Positions 8,159 to 17,976 of a stretch of DNA of 64,000 bases are shown here, in pieces. A program made the translations under genes and the position numbers. This DNA is from CAVRQM01 sp963822705 (GTDB lineage: Bacteria; Pseudomonadota; Alphaproteobacteria; Acetobacterales; Acetobacteraceae): positions 372,001 to 436,000 of the forward strand of contig CAWGIX010000012.1 in the NCBI GenBank assembly GCA_963822705.1, read 5' to 3'. Each line of letters starts with the position of its first letter. Positions within the stretch are counted from its first letter, which is position 1. Below the pieces are notes generated by a model. That model was not told the origin of the DNA and did not search any database. It saw only the letters and a program-made list of their open reading frames with translations.

Positions 8159-9145
8159 TCAGGCCTCTGGCCCGGACGCCCCGATTCCGCAGATCAGGCC
8201 GTTCTGGGCAATGGCTGGGCTGATCACCAGGAAAAGAACCTGGCCATCCGCCTCTGCGACCACCTCCTCCAGGGTGCCACCGAAAAAGTCTCCGATGGTC
8301 CCCAGGACCGTGCCGGCGGCGATCTCGTCGCCGACCTTTACGCGCGGTTTGAAAAACCCGGCGTGGCGGGACCGTTGCCACACGAACGAGTCGAACCGGC
8401 GCGGCGGCGGCATGTTGCGCACCGGACCGGATAAGACGCCCAGCGTGCGCAAGACGTTCTCGGCACCGCTCAGCATGTTCTGCGTGACCTCGTCCGAGTA
8501 CACCCCGGCGCCTCCGTCCTCGGCGATGATGGCAGGAATCCCCAGCCCCGCCGCCGTGGCATAGGCCAGGCCGGAAATCGGCCCGCCGGTCGGACGCTGG
8601 GCCAGCAGCACGGGCGAGCCGAAGGCGGACGCCATCAAGCGGCTGCGCGCGTCCACCGTCGCGTCACCGGTCTCCTGGTAGATGGTGAAGGGAACCAGCG
8701 CCTCCGGCAGGTCGCCGCCATGCATGTCGAGAAAGGCGTCGGCGTGGCGCATGGCTTTCTCGACCAGCTGCCAGGCCAGACGCTCGGCAAAACTGCCCTT
8801 TGGCTTGCCGGGAAACACGCGGTTGAGGTTGAGCCCGTCTGCCGGCGTCACATAGGCGGCCCGCTCCCAGAACGCTCCCGGATTCATCAGCGGCAGGCAC
8901 AAGACCTGGCCGCTGATCGTGGACGGATCGAGGCTCGCGCCGAGCCGCACGGCGGCGGCGATGGACGGATACTCCGAACCGTGGATACCGGCCGTGACCA
9001 GCACCGCCGGCCCCGGCTCCGCCCCGCGCACAGCAACGAACGGCCAGTCCCAGCCGCTCAGGACGGGATCGCCCCAGGCAACGTGCCCCTGCGTCTTGCT
9101 GCCGGGCGCGGGGGCCGGGACCAACGGGAACCTCCAGTCCTGCAT
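8159..9145 (-). CDS. Succinylglutamate desuccinylase/aspartoacylase-family deacylase
   Basis: 328 residues from ATG 9145. Zinc carboxypeptidase-like fold of the AstE/AspA group: zinc ligands His55 and Glu58 in GIHGSEYPS, NLNRVFPG (~residue 106) and third ligand His142 in FLDMHGG. A C-terminal beta-rich domain (RVKVGDEIAAGTVLGTIG) resembles a biotinyl-lipoyl-like hairpin seen in this family. Likely removes an acyl group from an N-acyl amino acid or similar amide in the cytosol. It is divergent from the peptide transporter operon starting at 9347, which suggests it works on an imported substrate. Confidence 0.75.
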   Translation of the reverse strand: MQDWRFPLVPAPAPGSKTQGHVAWGDPVLSGWDWPFVAVRGAEPGPAVLVTAGIHGSEYPSIAAAVRLGASLDPSTISGQVLCLPLMNPGAFWERAAYVTPADGLNLNRVFPGKPKGSFAERLAWQLVEKAMRHADAFLDMHGGDLPEALVPFTIYQETGDATVDARSRLMASAFGSPVLLAQRPTGGPISGLAYATAAGLGIPAIIAEDGGAGVYSDEVTQNMLSGAENVLRTLGVLSGPVRNMPPPRRFDSFVWQRSRHAGFFKPRVKVGDEIAAGTVLGTIGDFFGGTLEEVVAEADGQVLFLVISPAIAQNGLICGIGASGPEA

Positions 9146-9346
9146 CGCCTGCTCCGCTGCTGGCCTCGTGGGTGACCGGCCGAATTTCCAGCGCCCGGAC
9201 GGGCCTGTCCAGGCGCGGCAAAATGCACCTGGATTTCTGCTGCGGTTTTCGGGACAAGACGGTGCAATCCAGCCATTCGAGGACCGCGTAGCTCTGCAGC
9301 ACCACACCCAGGGACAGCAGGATAGCAGGACCAGGGCGCCGGGCCG

Positions 9347-10351
9347 GTGACGCGGTATGTCGCCGGGCGGCTTGGGCAACTCGTGCTGGTGCTGATCGGC
9401 GTGAGCGTGGTGGTGTTTTTCACCATGCACGTCCTGCCCGGCGACGTGGCCACGCTGTTGCTGGGCGAAAGGGCGACCGCATCGGAACTCGCCAGAATGC
9501 GCCACCAACTCGGCCTGGATCAGCCGGTCTGGGTGCAATACCTCGACTTTGCCCGGCAAGCGGTGCGCGGCGATCTCGGCACCTCGCTGCGCAACAACAC
9601 CTCGGCGCTGCACGATGTCTGGCTTGCGTTCCCGGTGACGCTGCAGCTCTCGCTGACCTCGCTGCTGATCGCCACCGTGATCGGCGTGCCCCTGGGCGTG
9701 CTCGCCGGAATGCGGCCCGGCGGGGCGCTGGACAACGCCGTCATGGCGCTGACGCTGTTCGGCGTGTCCATGCCGATCTTCTGGCTCGGGCTGATGCTGC
9801 TGCTGTTGTTCGGCGGCATTCTGGGATGGCTGCCGATCGGCGGATTGATGCCGGTGGGACTGGACGTGCCGCGCATCACCGGCATGACGGTGGTGGACAG
9901 CGTTCTGGCCGGCCGCCCCGACCTGATCGCGGCCAGCCTGCGCCATCTGCTGCTGCCGGCGGTGACGCTGGCCACCATCCCGCTGGCCATGATCACCCGC
10001 ATCACGCGCTCAGAGATGCTGGCGACCGCCGGCCTGGATCACGTCCGCACTGCGCGCGCGAAGGGTATGTCGGAGCGGCGGGTGGTGGTCCGCCACATTT
10101 TGCGCAACGCGCTGATACCGGTGGTGACGGTGATCGGCCTGCAGCTCGGGCTGCTGCTGTCCGGCGCCGTGCTGACCGAGACGATCTTTTCGCTGCCGGG
10201 CCTGGGACGGCTGATGGTCGACAGCATTCTGTCCCGCGACTACCCGGTGGTGCAGGCTGGGGCGCTGTTCATAGCACTGGTGTTTGTGCTGGTGAATCTG
10301 GCGGTCGATCTCAGCTACGGGCTGCTCGACCCGAGGATCAGGCGCTCGTGA
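9347..10351 (+). CDS. Dipeptide/oligopeptide ABC transporter permease, DppB type
   Basis: 334 residues, GTG start. Inner-membrane permease with six expected spans. N-terminus RYVAGRLGQLVLVLIGVSVV followed by FFTMHVLPGD is characteristic of DppB/OppB, and the coupling-helix region reads TARAKGMSERRVVVRHILRN (EAA-like loop). It heads a four-gene operon (9347-13209) with tight spacing. The cognate binding protein is probably the gene at 14156-15715 on the opposite strand. Confidence 0.85.
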   Translation: MTRYVAGRLGQLVLVLIGVSVVVFFTMHVLPGDVATLLLGERATASELARMRHQLGLDQPVWVQYLDFARQAVRGDLGTSLRNNTSALHDVWLAFPVTLQLSLTSLLIATVIGVPLGVLAGMRPGGALDNAVMALTLFGVSMPIFWLGLMLLLLFGGILGWLPIGGLMPVGLDVPRITGMTVVDSVLAGRPDLIAASLRHLLLPAVTLATIPLAMITRITRSEMLATAGLDHVRTARAKGMSERRVVVRHILRNALIPVVTVIGLQLGLLLSGAVLTETIFSLPGLGRLMVDSILSRDYPVVQAGALFIALVFVLVNLAVDLSYGLLDPRIRRS

Positions 10352-10361
10352 AAGCAGCGGC

Positions 10362-11231
10362 GTGAGCGCATCGGCCCTCGAAGCGGCGGTCCCGGTTCGC
10401 AGGCCGCCCGGGATCGCGCGCGTGCTGCGGCGCTGGCCGGCGCGGATCGGACTGGCGATCACCGTGGCGTTCTTGCTGCTGACGGTCGCCGCCCCCCTGG
10501 TGGCCCCATACGATCCCTACGACCAGGACCTTTCCAGCGCGCTGTCGCCGCCGTCCTGGGAGCATTGGTTCGGCGCCGACCAGTACGGACGCGACATGTT
10601 TTCCCGCGTGCTGTACGGCACGCGCACCGCACTGCTCGCGGTGGTGGTGGCGGACGGGCTGGCGCTGGTGCTCGGCTGCGCCATGGGTCTGGTCGCGGGG
10701 TTTTTCGCCGGCACTACCGATGCGGTAGTGATGCGATTGGTCGACGTGCTGCTGGCCTTTCCGTACCTGCTGCTGGCGCTGATCATCGTGGCCGCCCTCG
10801 GGCCCGGACTGACGCACTCGATGATCGCAATCGGCATCGTCTACACGCCGCAATATGCGCGCCTCATCCGCGGACAGGTACTGGCCGTGCGCCAGGCCGA
10901 CTACGTGCGGGCAGCGCGGGCGCTCGGGGCATGGCGGCTGCGCATCATGTTGCGCCATGTGCTGCCGAACAGTTTTACCCCGATCCTGGTGATGGCGACC
11001 CTGCAGGCCGGATCGGTGGTGGTGGAGACCGCGGGGTTATCGTTTTTGGGGCTCGGCGCGCAGCCGCCCTCGCCGGACTGGGGCGCGTTGCTGGCGGATG
11101 GCCAAAACTATTTTTTGACCGCGTGGTGGATCGCCACGTTTCCCGGTCTTGCGATTCTGCTGGTGGTGCTGGGCTTCAACCTGCTGGGTGACGCACTGCG
11201 CGACCATTTCGACCCGCGCCGGCGGACATGA
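10362..11231 (+). CDS. Dipeptide/oligopeptide ABC transporter permease, DppC type
   Basis: 289 residues, GTG start 10 nt after dppB. OppC/DppC-like N-terminus (ITVAFLLLTVAAPLVAPYDP) and the family block HWFGADQYGRDMFSRVLYGT. The EAA-like loop is YVRAARALGAWRLRIMLRHV, and it ends with FLGLGAQPPSPDWGALLADG. Partner of the DppB-type permease in an inner-membrane heterodimer. Its 3' end overlaps the next gene by 4 nt. Confidence 0.85.
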   Translation: MSASALEAAVPVRRPPGIARVLRRWPARIGLAITVAFLLLTVAAPLVAPYDPYDQDLSSALSPPSWEHWFGADQYGRDMFSRVLYGTRTALLAVVVADGLALVLGCAMGLVAGFFAGTTDAVVMRLVDVLLAFPYLLLALIIVAALGPGLTHSMIAIGIVYTPQYARLIRGQVLAVRQADYVRAARALGAWRLRIMLRHVLPNSFTPILVMATLQAGSVVVETAGLSFLGLGAQPPSPDWGALLADGQNYFLTAWWIATFPGLAILLVVLGFNLLGDALRDHFDPRRRT

Positions 11232-12241
11232 CCGCCAAACTGCTTGAAGTCCGCGACCTCCATGTGGAGTTTTCGACGGACACGGGCCGCGTGCCGGCGG
11301 TTTCCGGCATCTCGTTTGCGATCGAGCGCGGCGAGACGCTGGTGATCGTGGGCGAGTCCGGCTCCGGCAAATCCGTCACCAGCCTGGCCATCATGGGTCT
11401 GGTGCCGCAGCCGCCCGGCCGCATCGCGGGCGGAGAGATCTTGTTTCGCACCGGCGACGGCAGCGTGCGCGACCTGGTGCGAGCGAGCCGGCGGGAAATG
11501 CAAAACCTGCGCGGCGCGCAAATCGCCATGATCTTTCAGGAGCCGATGACGGCGCTGAACCCGGTCTACACGATCGGTGAACAGATTACCGAGACGCTGC
11601 TGCTGCACGAGGCGATCGGTGCGCGCGTGGCTCGGTCGCGTGCCATCGAAATGCTGGAGTTGCTGGGCATTCCGGAGCCGGTGCGCAGGTTCGACGCGTA
11701 TCCGCATGAATTGTCGGGCGGGATGCGCCAGCGCGCCATGATCGCGATGGCGCTGTCCTGCCGCCCCGCACTGCTGATCGCCGACGAGCCGACCACGGCG
11801 CTCGACGTGACGGTGCAGGCGCAAATTCTGGACCTGATCCGCCGGCTGCAGGCGGAAATGTCCATGGCGGTGATTTTCATCACCCACAATTTGGGCGTCG
11901 CCGCCGAAATCGCCGACCGCATTTTGGTGATGTACGCCGGCCAGGCAGTGGAGACTGGCCCCACGCGCGCGATCTTTGGCCAGACGCGCATGCCGTACAC
12001 GATGGGCCTGCTGAACTCGGTGCCGCGCCTTGGCCTGGATCGCGACGCCGGGCCGTTGCTGGCAATTCCCGGCAACGTGCCCAATCTCGCCCACCTGCCG
12101 GCCGGCTGCAGTTTTCATCCGCGCTGCGCCCACGCGCGGCCGGACCCCTGCCTGGCGCGCCGGCCCGAGCTGGAAGTGTGCGGGCCTGACCATGACGTGC
12201 GCTGCGCACGCTGGCGCGCCATCGCCGAGGGTTGCGCTTGA
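11228..12241 (+). CDS. Dipeptide/oligopeptide ABC transporter ATPase, DppD type
   Basis: 337 residues. Walker A GESGSGKS, Q-loop IFQEPMTALNPVYTIG, signature LSGGMRQRAMIAMAL and Walker B LLIADEPTTALDVTVQ are intact. The C-terminal Cys motif CSFHPRCAHARPDPC is typical of the oligopeptide/dipeptide subfamily. ATG overlaps the DppC-type gene (ATGA). Forms the ATPase pair with the next gene. Confidence 0.9.
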   Translation: MTAKLLEVRDLHVEFSTDTGRVPAVSGISFAIERGETLVIVGESGSGKSVTSLAIMGLVPQPPGRIAGGEILFRTGDGSVRDLVRASRREMQNLRGAQIAMIFQEPMTALNPVYTIGEQITETLLLHEAIGARVARSRAIEMLELLGIPEPVRRFDAYPHELSGGMRQRAMIAMALSCRPALLIADEPTTALDVTVQAQILDLIRRLQAEMSMAVIFITHNLGVAAEIADRILVMYAGQAVETGPTRAIFGQTRMPYTMGLLNSVPRLGLDRDAGPLLAIPGNVPNLAHLPAGCSFHPRCAHARPDPCLARRPELEVCGPDHDVRCARWRAIAEGCA

Positions 12242-13209
12242 CCGCCCTGTTGGCGGTCGAAAATCTGGTCCGGCATTTCCCCACCAGGGGCGGACTTTTC
12301 GGCCACGCACCGCCCGTGCGTGCTGTGGAAAGCGTTTCTTTTTCCGTGGCACCGGGCGAGGTGCTGGGGCTGGTCGGCGAGTCCGGGTCGGGCAAGAGCA
12401 CCATCGCCAACCTGGTGCTGCGCCTGGACGAGGCGACCTCGGGACGCATCGTCTTTGCGGGCCAGGACATCACGCACGCACCGGAGCGGGTGCTGCAAAA
12501 GTTTCGCCGTCGCGCACAGCCGATTTTCCAGGACCCGTTCGGTTCGCTCGATCCCCGCATGACCGTGGAACAGATCGTCGCGGAGGCGCTGGTCGTGCAT
12601 CGGCTGGCGCGCGGCCGGGCGGCGCGGCGGGAGCGCGTGGCGGAACTGTTGCAGATGGTGGGGTTGAGCCCCGCCCATCTGTCCCGGCTGCCGCACCAGT
12701 TTTCCGGCGGTCAGCGCCAGCGCATCGGCATTGCGCGCGCGCTGGCGGTCGGGCCGGACCTGATCGTGGCGGACGAGCCGGTTTCCGCGCTCGACGTTTC
12801 GATCCAGGCGCAGATCGTCAACCTGCTGCGCGATTTGCAGCGGCGGCTCGGGCTGGGCATGATTTTCATTGCCCACGATCTGGCGGTGGTCGAGTACATT
12901 TCCGACCGGATCGCGGTGCTGTATCTCGGCCGAGTCATGGAAATCGGGCCGGCCCGCGAGCTGGTGCGGGCGCCAAAGCATCCGTACACCGAGGCGCTGC
13001 TATCCGCCGCACCGGAACCGGACCCCGACCGCCAGCGGCGCCGGATCGTTCTGCAGGGCGATCTGCCGAGCCCGATCAATCCGCCTTCCGGCTGCGTGTT
13101 TCGCACCCGCTGTCCGTATGTCATTCCCGCGTGCGCGGAGATCGTACCGGAGCCACGCAGCGTCGGCCCGGATCATTTGGCCGCATGCATCCGCACCGAT
13201 GTCTTGTAG
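12232..13209 (+). CDS. Dipeptide/oligopeptide ABC transporter ATPase, DppF type
   Basis: 325 residues from TTG 12232, or TTG 12238, which overlaps the DppD stop. Walker A GESGSGKST, Q-loop IFQDPFGSLDPRMTV, signature FSGGQRQRIGIARAL, Walker B IVADEPVSALDVSIQ, and the C-terminal Cys motif CVFRTRCPYVIPAC. Second ATPase subunit of the peptide importer. Last gene of the operon; about 110 nt follow before the methyltransferase gene. Confidence 0.9.
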   Translation: MRLTALLAVENLVRHFPTRGGLFGHAPPVRAVESVSFSVAPGEVLGLVGESGSGKSTIANLVLRLDEATSGRIVFAGQDITHAPERVLQKFRRRAQPIFQDPFGSLDPRMTVEQIVAEALVVHRLARGRAARRERVAELLQMVGLSPAHLSRLPHQFSGGQRQRIGIARALAVGPDLIVADEPVSALDVSIQAQIVNLLRDLQRRLGLGMIFIAHDLAVVEYISDRIAVLYLGRVMEIGPARELVRAPKHPYTEALLSAAPEPDPDRQRRRIVLQGDLPSPINPPSGCVFRTRCPYVIPACAEIVPEPRSVGPDHLAACIRTDVL

Positions 13210-13322
13210 CGGGACTCGGCGAGGTGTGAGCTGGGGAGCGGATCGGGATTTCGCGGTCCCATTGTTGGGCCAGTCCATAGGCGGCACAATCAAGCCCTGC
13301 GGCTCGGAGGTGCTAGGGTGCA

Positions 13323-14166
13323 ATGGCAACAACGACAGCGCCATCAGGCAGCTATCCGATCGAGCACCGCGCAGGAGAACTCGAACGCCTTCGCATCCAG
13401 GGCGAGGCCATGGCGCCCGACGCAGCAACCATGCTCGACCGGATCGGCGTCGGTCCGGGTTGGCGGTGCCTCGATCTCGGTTGTGGTCCGCGTGGCATCA
13501 CGGACTTGATGAACGCCCGGGTCGGTCCGACCGGGCACGTCGTCGGCTTGGATTTCAACGCTGCATTCATCGAGCATGCGCGTGCCTTGAGGCTTGCCAA
13601 TGTCGATTTCATGACGGGCGATGCCTATCGCACCGGCCTGGATTCCGGCAGCTTCGATCTTGTCCACATGCGCTTCCTCGGCTGCACGGCAGGCCAGCCC
13701 GAGGCGCTGCTTGCGGAAGCGATACGCCTGGCGCGCGCCGGCGGGATCGTGGCGATGGAGGAATCCGATTTTCGGACATTGGATTGCTACCCGCCTCACC
13801 CGGCCTGGGAGCGCCTTTCGGCTGCGCTGGTCGGGGCCTTTGCCGCGGTCGGGTCGGACCCCCGGCTCGGACAGCGCCTGTATCACCTCATGCGCGAAAC
13901 GGGCCTCGCCGACGTGGAGTATCGGCCGTTCCTGCTGGGCGTGCGGTCGGGCGATCCGCTGGCCGACTATCTCCCCGCAACGGTGGAATCGGTCCGCAGC
14001 ACGATCGTGAAACACGGACTTGATCTTGGCGGACGAACTCGACGAGGCGCTGGCGGCATGCCGACTGCACCTGGCGGACGCGAACACCGCGTTTACCATG
14101 TACACCGTGGCCCAGGTCTGGGGGCGCGCGCCTGCCGCAGGACAGTTCAAGCGCGCTACTCGATAG
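13323..14166 (+). CDS. Class I SAM-dependent methyltransferase (one frameshift)
   Basis: Rossmann-fold methyltransferase: motif I WRCLDLGCGPRGITDLM (residues ~47-63), motif II VVGLDFNAAFIEHAR, motif III NVDFMTGDAYRTGL, and SFDLVHMRFLGC. The frame breaks near 14020. The continuing frame reads LADELDEALAACRLHLAD and FTMYTVAQVWGRAP and stops at 14164-14166, giving a normal ~280-residue length. Substrate unknown. It ends convergently with the binding-protein gene, overlapping it by 11 nt. Confidence 0.75.
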
Positions 14167-15715
14167 AAACGTTCTCCATATCGAAGAACATCTGCGTCGG
14201 ATTCAGCTGGAATCCTTTGACGTTCTTGCGCATGGCCCGGATCTGCAGCGTCGAGTTGATAAAAATCCACGGCGCATCGTCAACCACGATCTTTTGCGCC
14301 TGGTCATAGATCTCGGTCCGCTTCGCCTGGTCGGAGACCACGAGCGCCTCGGCCAGCAGCTTTTCGACTTCCGGACTGTTGTAATGCGACCAATTGTTGA
14401 TCGGGATGTTTTTGGCGCCCCACAACTCGCCCAAAAAGTTGTCCGGATCGCCGTTGTCGCCGGTCCAGCCCTCCAGGGCGATTCCCTTATAATTGCCGGA
14501 ACGGACCGTCGACAGATACGCGCCGATCTCCATTTGCCGAACGTCGGCGTCGATGCCGACCTTTTTCAGATAGCCCTGGATGGCGACCGCCAGATTCGGG
14601 CCGGCCGGGTTGTAGCCGCGCGGCGAGTTGTAGGTCAGGAACTCGACTTTCAGGCCCGGCTGCACGCCCGCGTCCTTCAGCAGCGCCTGTGCCTTCTCCG
14701 GGTCGTACGGGTAGCCCTTCAGCGACGGATCAAAGCCCCACTGCGCCTGCGGCAGCGGCGACGTCATCGGCACGGCCTGGCCCGCGAACAGCGCCTTGTT
14801 GATCGCGTTCTTGTCCACGGCATAGTTCACCGCCTGGCGCACGCGCTTGTCGTTGAACGGTGCGACCTCGGTGGGCAGTTCGACACCGCTGACGGCGAGG
14901 CCGGGCTGGGTCAGCACGACCAGATCGGGGTCGGATTTTATCGCCGGCAAGGTCTGCGTGCTGACATCGCCGAGAATCTGGATTTCTCCGCGTTTTAGCG
15001 CCAGCACCGCCGCCTGCGGGTCCGGCAGTTCCTTGAAGATCAGATGATCGATTTTTGGCTTGCCGTTCCAGTAATCGGGATTGGCGTCGAGTATCACCTC
15101 GTCGCGCTGGCGCCACTCGCGCAGGATGAATGGTCCGCTGCCGACCGGGTGGTTGCGCAAATCCTTGCCGTATTTTGCTGCGGCGGCCGGGCTGACCAGC
15201 CCGTTCCACACCATCGCCATGCTGTTCAAAAACGGCGCCGACGGTTTCTTGAACACGAACTCGACCGCATCGTCCCCTACCGCTTTGTACGAGGCGATAT
15301 CGCCGTAGGTGAACTCGGTGTACCCCTCAACCGGACCAGTATTGTAGATGTATTGCGGACTGGCTTTGTTGAGCTGGCGGTCCACGTTCCAAAACACCGC
15401 CTGGGCATCGAGCGGCGTGCCGTCGGTGAATTTCAGGCCGTGCTTCAAGTGGAACGTGTAGGTCAGCCCGTCCGGCGACACGTCCCAGCGCTCGGCGACG
15501 CCGGGCGCCACCTCGGTCGTGCCGGGCTTGTAGCGGACCAGGCTGTCGAAAATCGTCGACATGATGAAGCCGGACGTGTTGTTGAGCACGGCCTCCGGGT
15601 CCATGCCGGTGGGATCGGAGGCGATGCCGACCACCAAGGTGGTATCGGCTCGGGCGACACAGGCACCGAGCACCAGCGGGGCGAGCGCGGCGCAGGCGAG
15701 GATTTTGGAGTGCAT
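14156..15715 (-). CDS. Dipeptide/oligopeptide ABC transporter substrate-binding protein, DppA type
   Basis: 519 residues from ATG 15715 (AGGAGA upstream). The signal peptide LACAALAPLVLGACVARA has a possible lipobox, so the protein is either free periplasmic or lipid-anchored. Family 5 extracellular solute-binding features: LVVGIASDPTGMDP, PDGLTYTFHLKHGLKFTDGT, GSGPFILREWRQRD, NDKRVRQAVNYAVDKNAI and GYPYDPEKAQALLKDAG. Probable partner of the 9347-13209 importer, though encoded on the opposite strand after the methyltransferase gene. Confidence 0.85.
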   Translation of the reverse strand: MHSKILACAALAPLVLGACVARADTTLVVGIASDPTGMDPEAVLNNTSGFIMSTIFDSLVRYKPGTTEVAPGVAERWDVSPDGLTYTFHLKHGLKFTDGTPLDAQAVFWNVDRQLNKASPQYIYNTGPVEGYTEFTYGDIASYKAVGDDAVEFVFKKPSAPFLNSMAMVWNGLVSPAAAAKYGKDLRNHPVGSGPFILREWRQRDEVILDANPDYWNGKPKIDHLIFKELPDPQAAVLALKRGEIQILGDVSTQTLPAIKSDPDLVVLTQPGLAVSGVELPTEVAPFNDKRVRQAVNYAVDKNAINKALFAGQAVPMTSPLPQAQWGFDPSLKGYPYDPEKAQALLKDAGVQPGLKVEFLTYNSPRGYNPAGPNLAVAIQGYLKKVGIDADVRQMEIGAYLSTVRSGNYKGIALEGWTGDNGDPDNFLGELWGAKNIPINNWSHYNSPEVEKLLAEALVVSDQAKRTEIYDQAQKIVVDDAPWIFINSTLQIRAMRKNVKGFQLNPTQMFFDMENVSIE

Positions 15716-15820
15716 CGGGATCTCCTGTGACGGAAGCGCAGGCCGTGATCGAAGCGTAGCGTGCTGGGGAGTTGAGGCAGGGTCAAGACGCGGGCCGGGC
15801 GGCGCGACAGAGGAGGGCGC

Positions 15821-16723
15821 ATGAGCGAGGCGACGAACCATCCGGAGGGCGAGCCGTGGACCTGGCCGGAAGCCACTTGGCGCCGCATTGTGGCGCGCGC
15901 CCGGGCCGGGCGTGCGCTAAAACCGGAGGCGTGGCCCGACGGCGCCCGATGCGCGGTGGCGCTGTCGTTCGATGCTGACCACGACACCATACCTCTGCGT
16001 GACGGCGACGAGAGTCCGATGCGCATCAGCCAGGGACAGTACGGCAACCGGCAAGGCGTGCCGCGCATTCGCCGCCTTCTGCAAGCGCAGGCCATTCCGG
16101 CAACGTTCTTCTATCCCGCAGTTTCGGCCCTGCTGTATCCCGACGAGGTGCGGGGCGTGGCCGGCGACGGCCACGAAATCGGCATCCATTCCTGGATTCA
16201 CGAGCGCAATACGGTTCTCGCACCCGAGGTTGAACGGGACCTCAGCTTTCGCGCCGCGGAAGTGCTGGCGCGGCTGGCCGGTCGGGACCCGGTGGGCATG
16301 CGCACCGCGAGCTGGGATTTCTCGCCGCACACGCTGGCGATCATCCGGGAGATGAAGCTGCGGTACGACAGCAGCCTGATGGCCGACGACGACCCGTACG
16401 AACTGACTGATGGCGGCGAGCCGACCGGCATCGTCGAGCTGCCGCCCGAGTGGATCCGCGACGACGCGGTTTATTTCAACATGCTGCGGTTTTCCGGGCT
16501 GCGCCCGTACACGCCGCCTTCCTCCGTGGAGGAGATTTTTCGGGCCGAGTTCGAGGGTGCCTGGGAGGAAGGCGGGCTGTTCCTGCTGACGATGCATCCG
16601 CATGTCATCGGCCATCGCAGCCGGATCGTGCTGCTGGAACGGCTGATCCGGCACATCAAGGCCAAGGGAAGCTGCTGGTTCGCGACGCACGCCCAGGTCG
16701 CCGCGTGGTGTGCGAAATCCTGA
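15821..16723 (+). CDS. Polysaccharide-deacetylase (NodB-fold) family hydrolase
   Basis: 300 residues. NodB homology domain: first catalytic/metal motif SFDADHDT (Asp51, Asp53), second motif HSWIHE (His123, His127), third region GMRTASWDFSPHTL, and late motif LLTMHPHVIGHRSR. It lacks a signal peptide, so it is probably cytosolic, like the PuuE/allantoinase-like amide hydrolases of this fold. Its place next to a peptide importer and an AspA-like deacylase suggests it hydrolyses an amide in the same catabolic route (inference). Confidence 0.75.
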   Translation: MSEATNHPEGEPWTWPEATWRRIVARARAGRALKPEAWPDGARCAVALSFDADHDTIPLRDGDESPMRISQGQYGNRQGVPRIRRLLQAQAIPATFFYPAVSALLYPDEVRGVAGDGHEIGIHSWIHERNTVLAPEVERDLSFRAAEVLARLAGRDPVGMRTASWDFSPHTLAIIREMKLRYDSSLMADDDPYELTDGGEPTGIVELPPEWIRDDAVYFNMLRFSGLRPYTPPSSVEEIFRAEFEGAWEEGGLFLLTMHPHVIGHRSRIVLLERLIRHIKAKGSCWFATHAQVAAWCAKS

Positions 16724-16782
16724 AACCGTCGCGAGTTGGTGCCCCCCCTGAAGCGGAGCCGCCATTCACGCCACCCGCGGCA

Positions 16783-17945
16783 CTAGGGTCCAGGGTGTTC
16801 CCCCAAAGGGTGGTGCGCATGCCCGTGGTGTTCGCAGTGCGCGTGCTGCATCGGATGCTTGCGCGCCATCACGAACAGCGCCGCGGCCAGCAGGCCAAAG
16901 GCGAGGTTGAGCCAGAATGTGTAGTTCAGCGAAAAATGGACCATCTCGGCATGCATGTTCGGCCGGGTGTCGCGGAATCCAGCCAAGGGCGTTGAACGCC
17001 ACGTCCATGACGAGCGCCGCCGCAACCATCGTGGCGTAGAACACCGCGCCGATGTAGGCAGCCATACCGAGGCCGTAATAGCGCCGATACACGTCGAGCA
17101 GCGGCAATACGATCAGGTCGGCGTAGAGAAACGCCAAAACGCCGCCGAAACTGACCCCCGCGCCCCACAGCACCGCCGCCATCGGTACATTGCCGATCGA
17201 GCAGACGAACGACAGCACCGCGACGAGCGGCCCCAGCAGGGCGTTGGCCGGCACCTGGACCCAAGGACTGGCACCCTTGACGAACAGCGCCTGCCAGACG
17301 CCGTCAGGCACGAACACCGACAATGCGCCGGCGATCAAAAAACCCAGCAGCAAATCCTTCCACAGCATGGACCAGTCCATGACAAAGTTTTGGGCGACGA
17401 TCACCCAGGTGTCGCGGCGCAACAGCTTTTGCCAAAGGCTGGCGCCTTCGGTCGCCATGTCGCCATGCTCGTGCCCGCCGCCCGCTTCGGGGTGATGACG
17501 GGCCTGCTTCGACCAGGCGTTTCGGGTAGGTGAGCCGAACCAGCAGGCTCATCATCAGCACCAGCACGATGCCGCCGATCCACTCGCCGGCCATGAACTG
17601 CCAACCCATGAGCAGGTAGAGAACGATGCCCAGCTCGACCACCAGATTGGTGGACGCGAAAAGGAAGGCCAGACTTGGGATCAGCGCAGCACCTTTCTTG
17701 AACAACGTTCGGCTGACCGCGGCCGAGGCGTAGGAGCAACTGGAACTGGCCGCGCCCGCCGCGGTGGCCAAGGCTATTTCGCGAGCGCCATTGCGGCCGA
17801 GTGCGGCAGTCATGCTCTGTTTCGAAACTACGGCCTGCAGCACGGCGGAAACGCCGAACCCCAGCACGAGGCTCCAGCCGACCTGCCAGAACATGCCGAA
17901 TGCCATCAGCAAGGCCTGGCCGACATGTCCCACCATATCGATCAT
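16783..17945 (-). CDS. Predicted permease, YraQ/DUF318 type (two frameshifts)
   Basis: Multi-span membrane protein of the permease family related to YraQ and ArsP. N-terminal half: MFWQVGWSLVLGFGVSAVLQ, then AAGAASSSCSYASAAVSRTL (Cys-containing family motif) and LAFLFASTNLVVELG. The frame breaks near 17490 and resumes with WVIVAQNFVMDWSMLWKDLL, VLSFVCSIGNVPMAAVLWGA (second Cys motif) and ADLIVLPLLDVYRRYYGLG. It breaks again near 16975 and ends in a His-rich tail (HAHCEHHGHAHHPLGEH), suggesting metal binding. The two conserved Cys/Asn half-motifs show an internal duplication, as known for this family. Substrate unknown. Confidence 0.65.
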
Positions 17946-17976
17946 AGGCAGCGCTCCGCCGCATGGCTTTGCAAGA

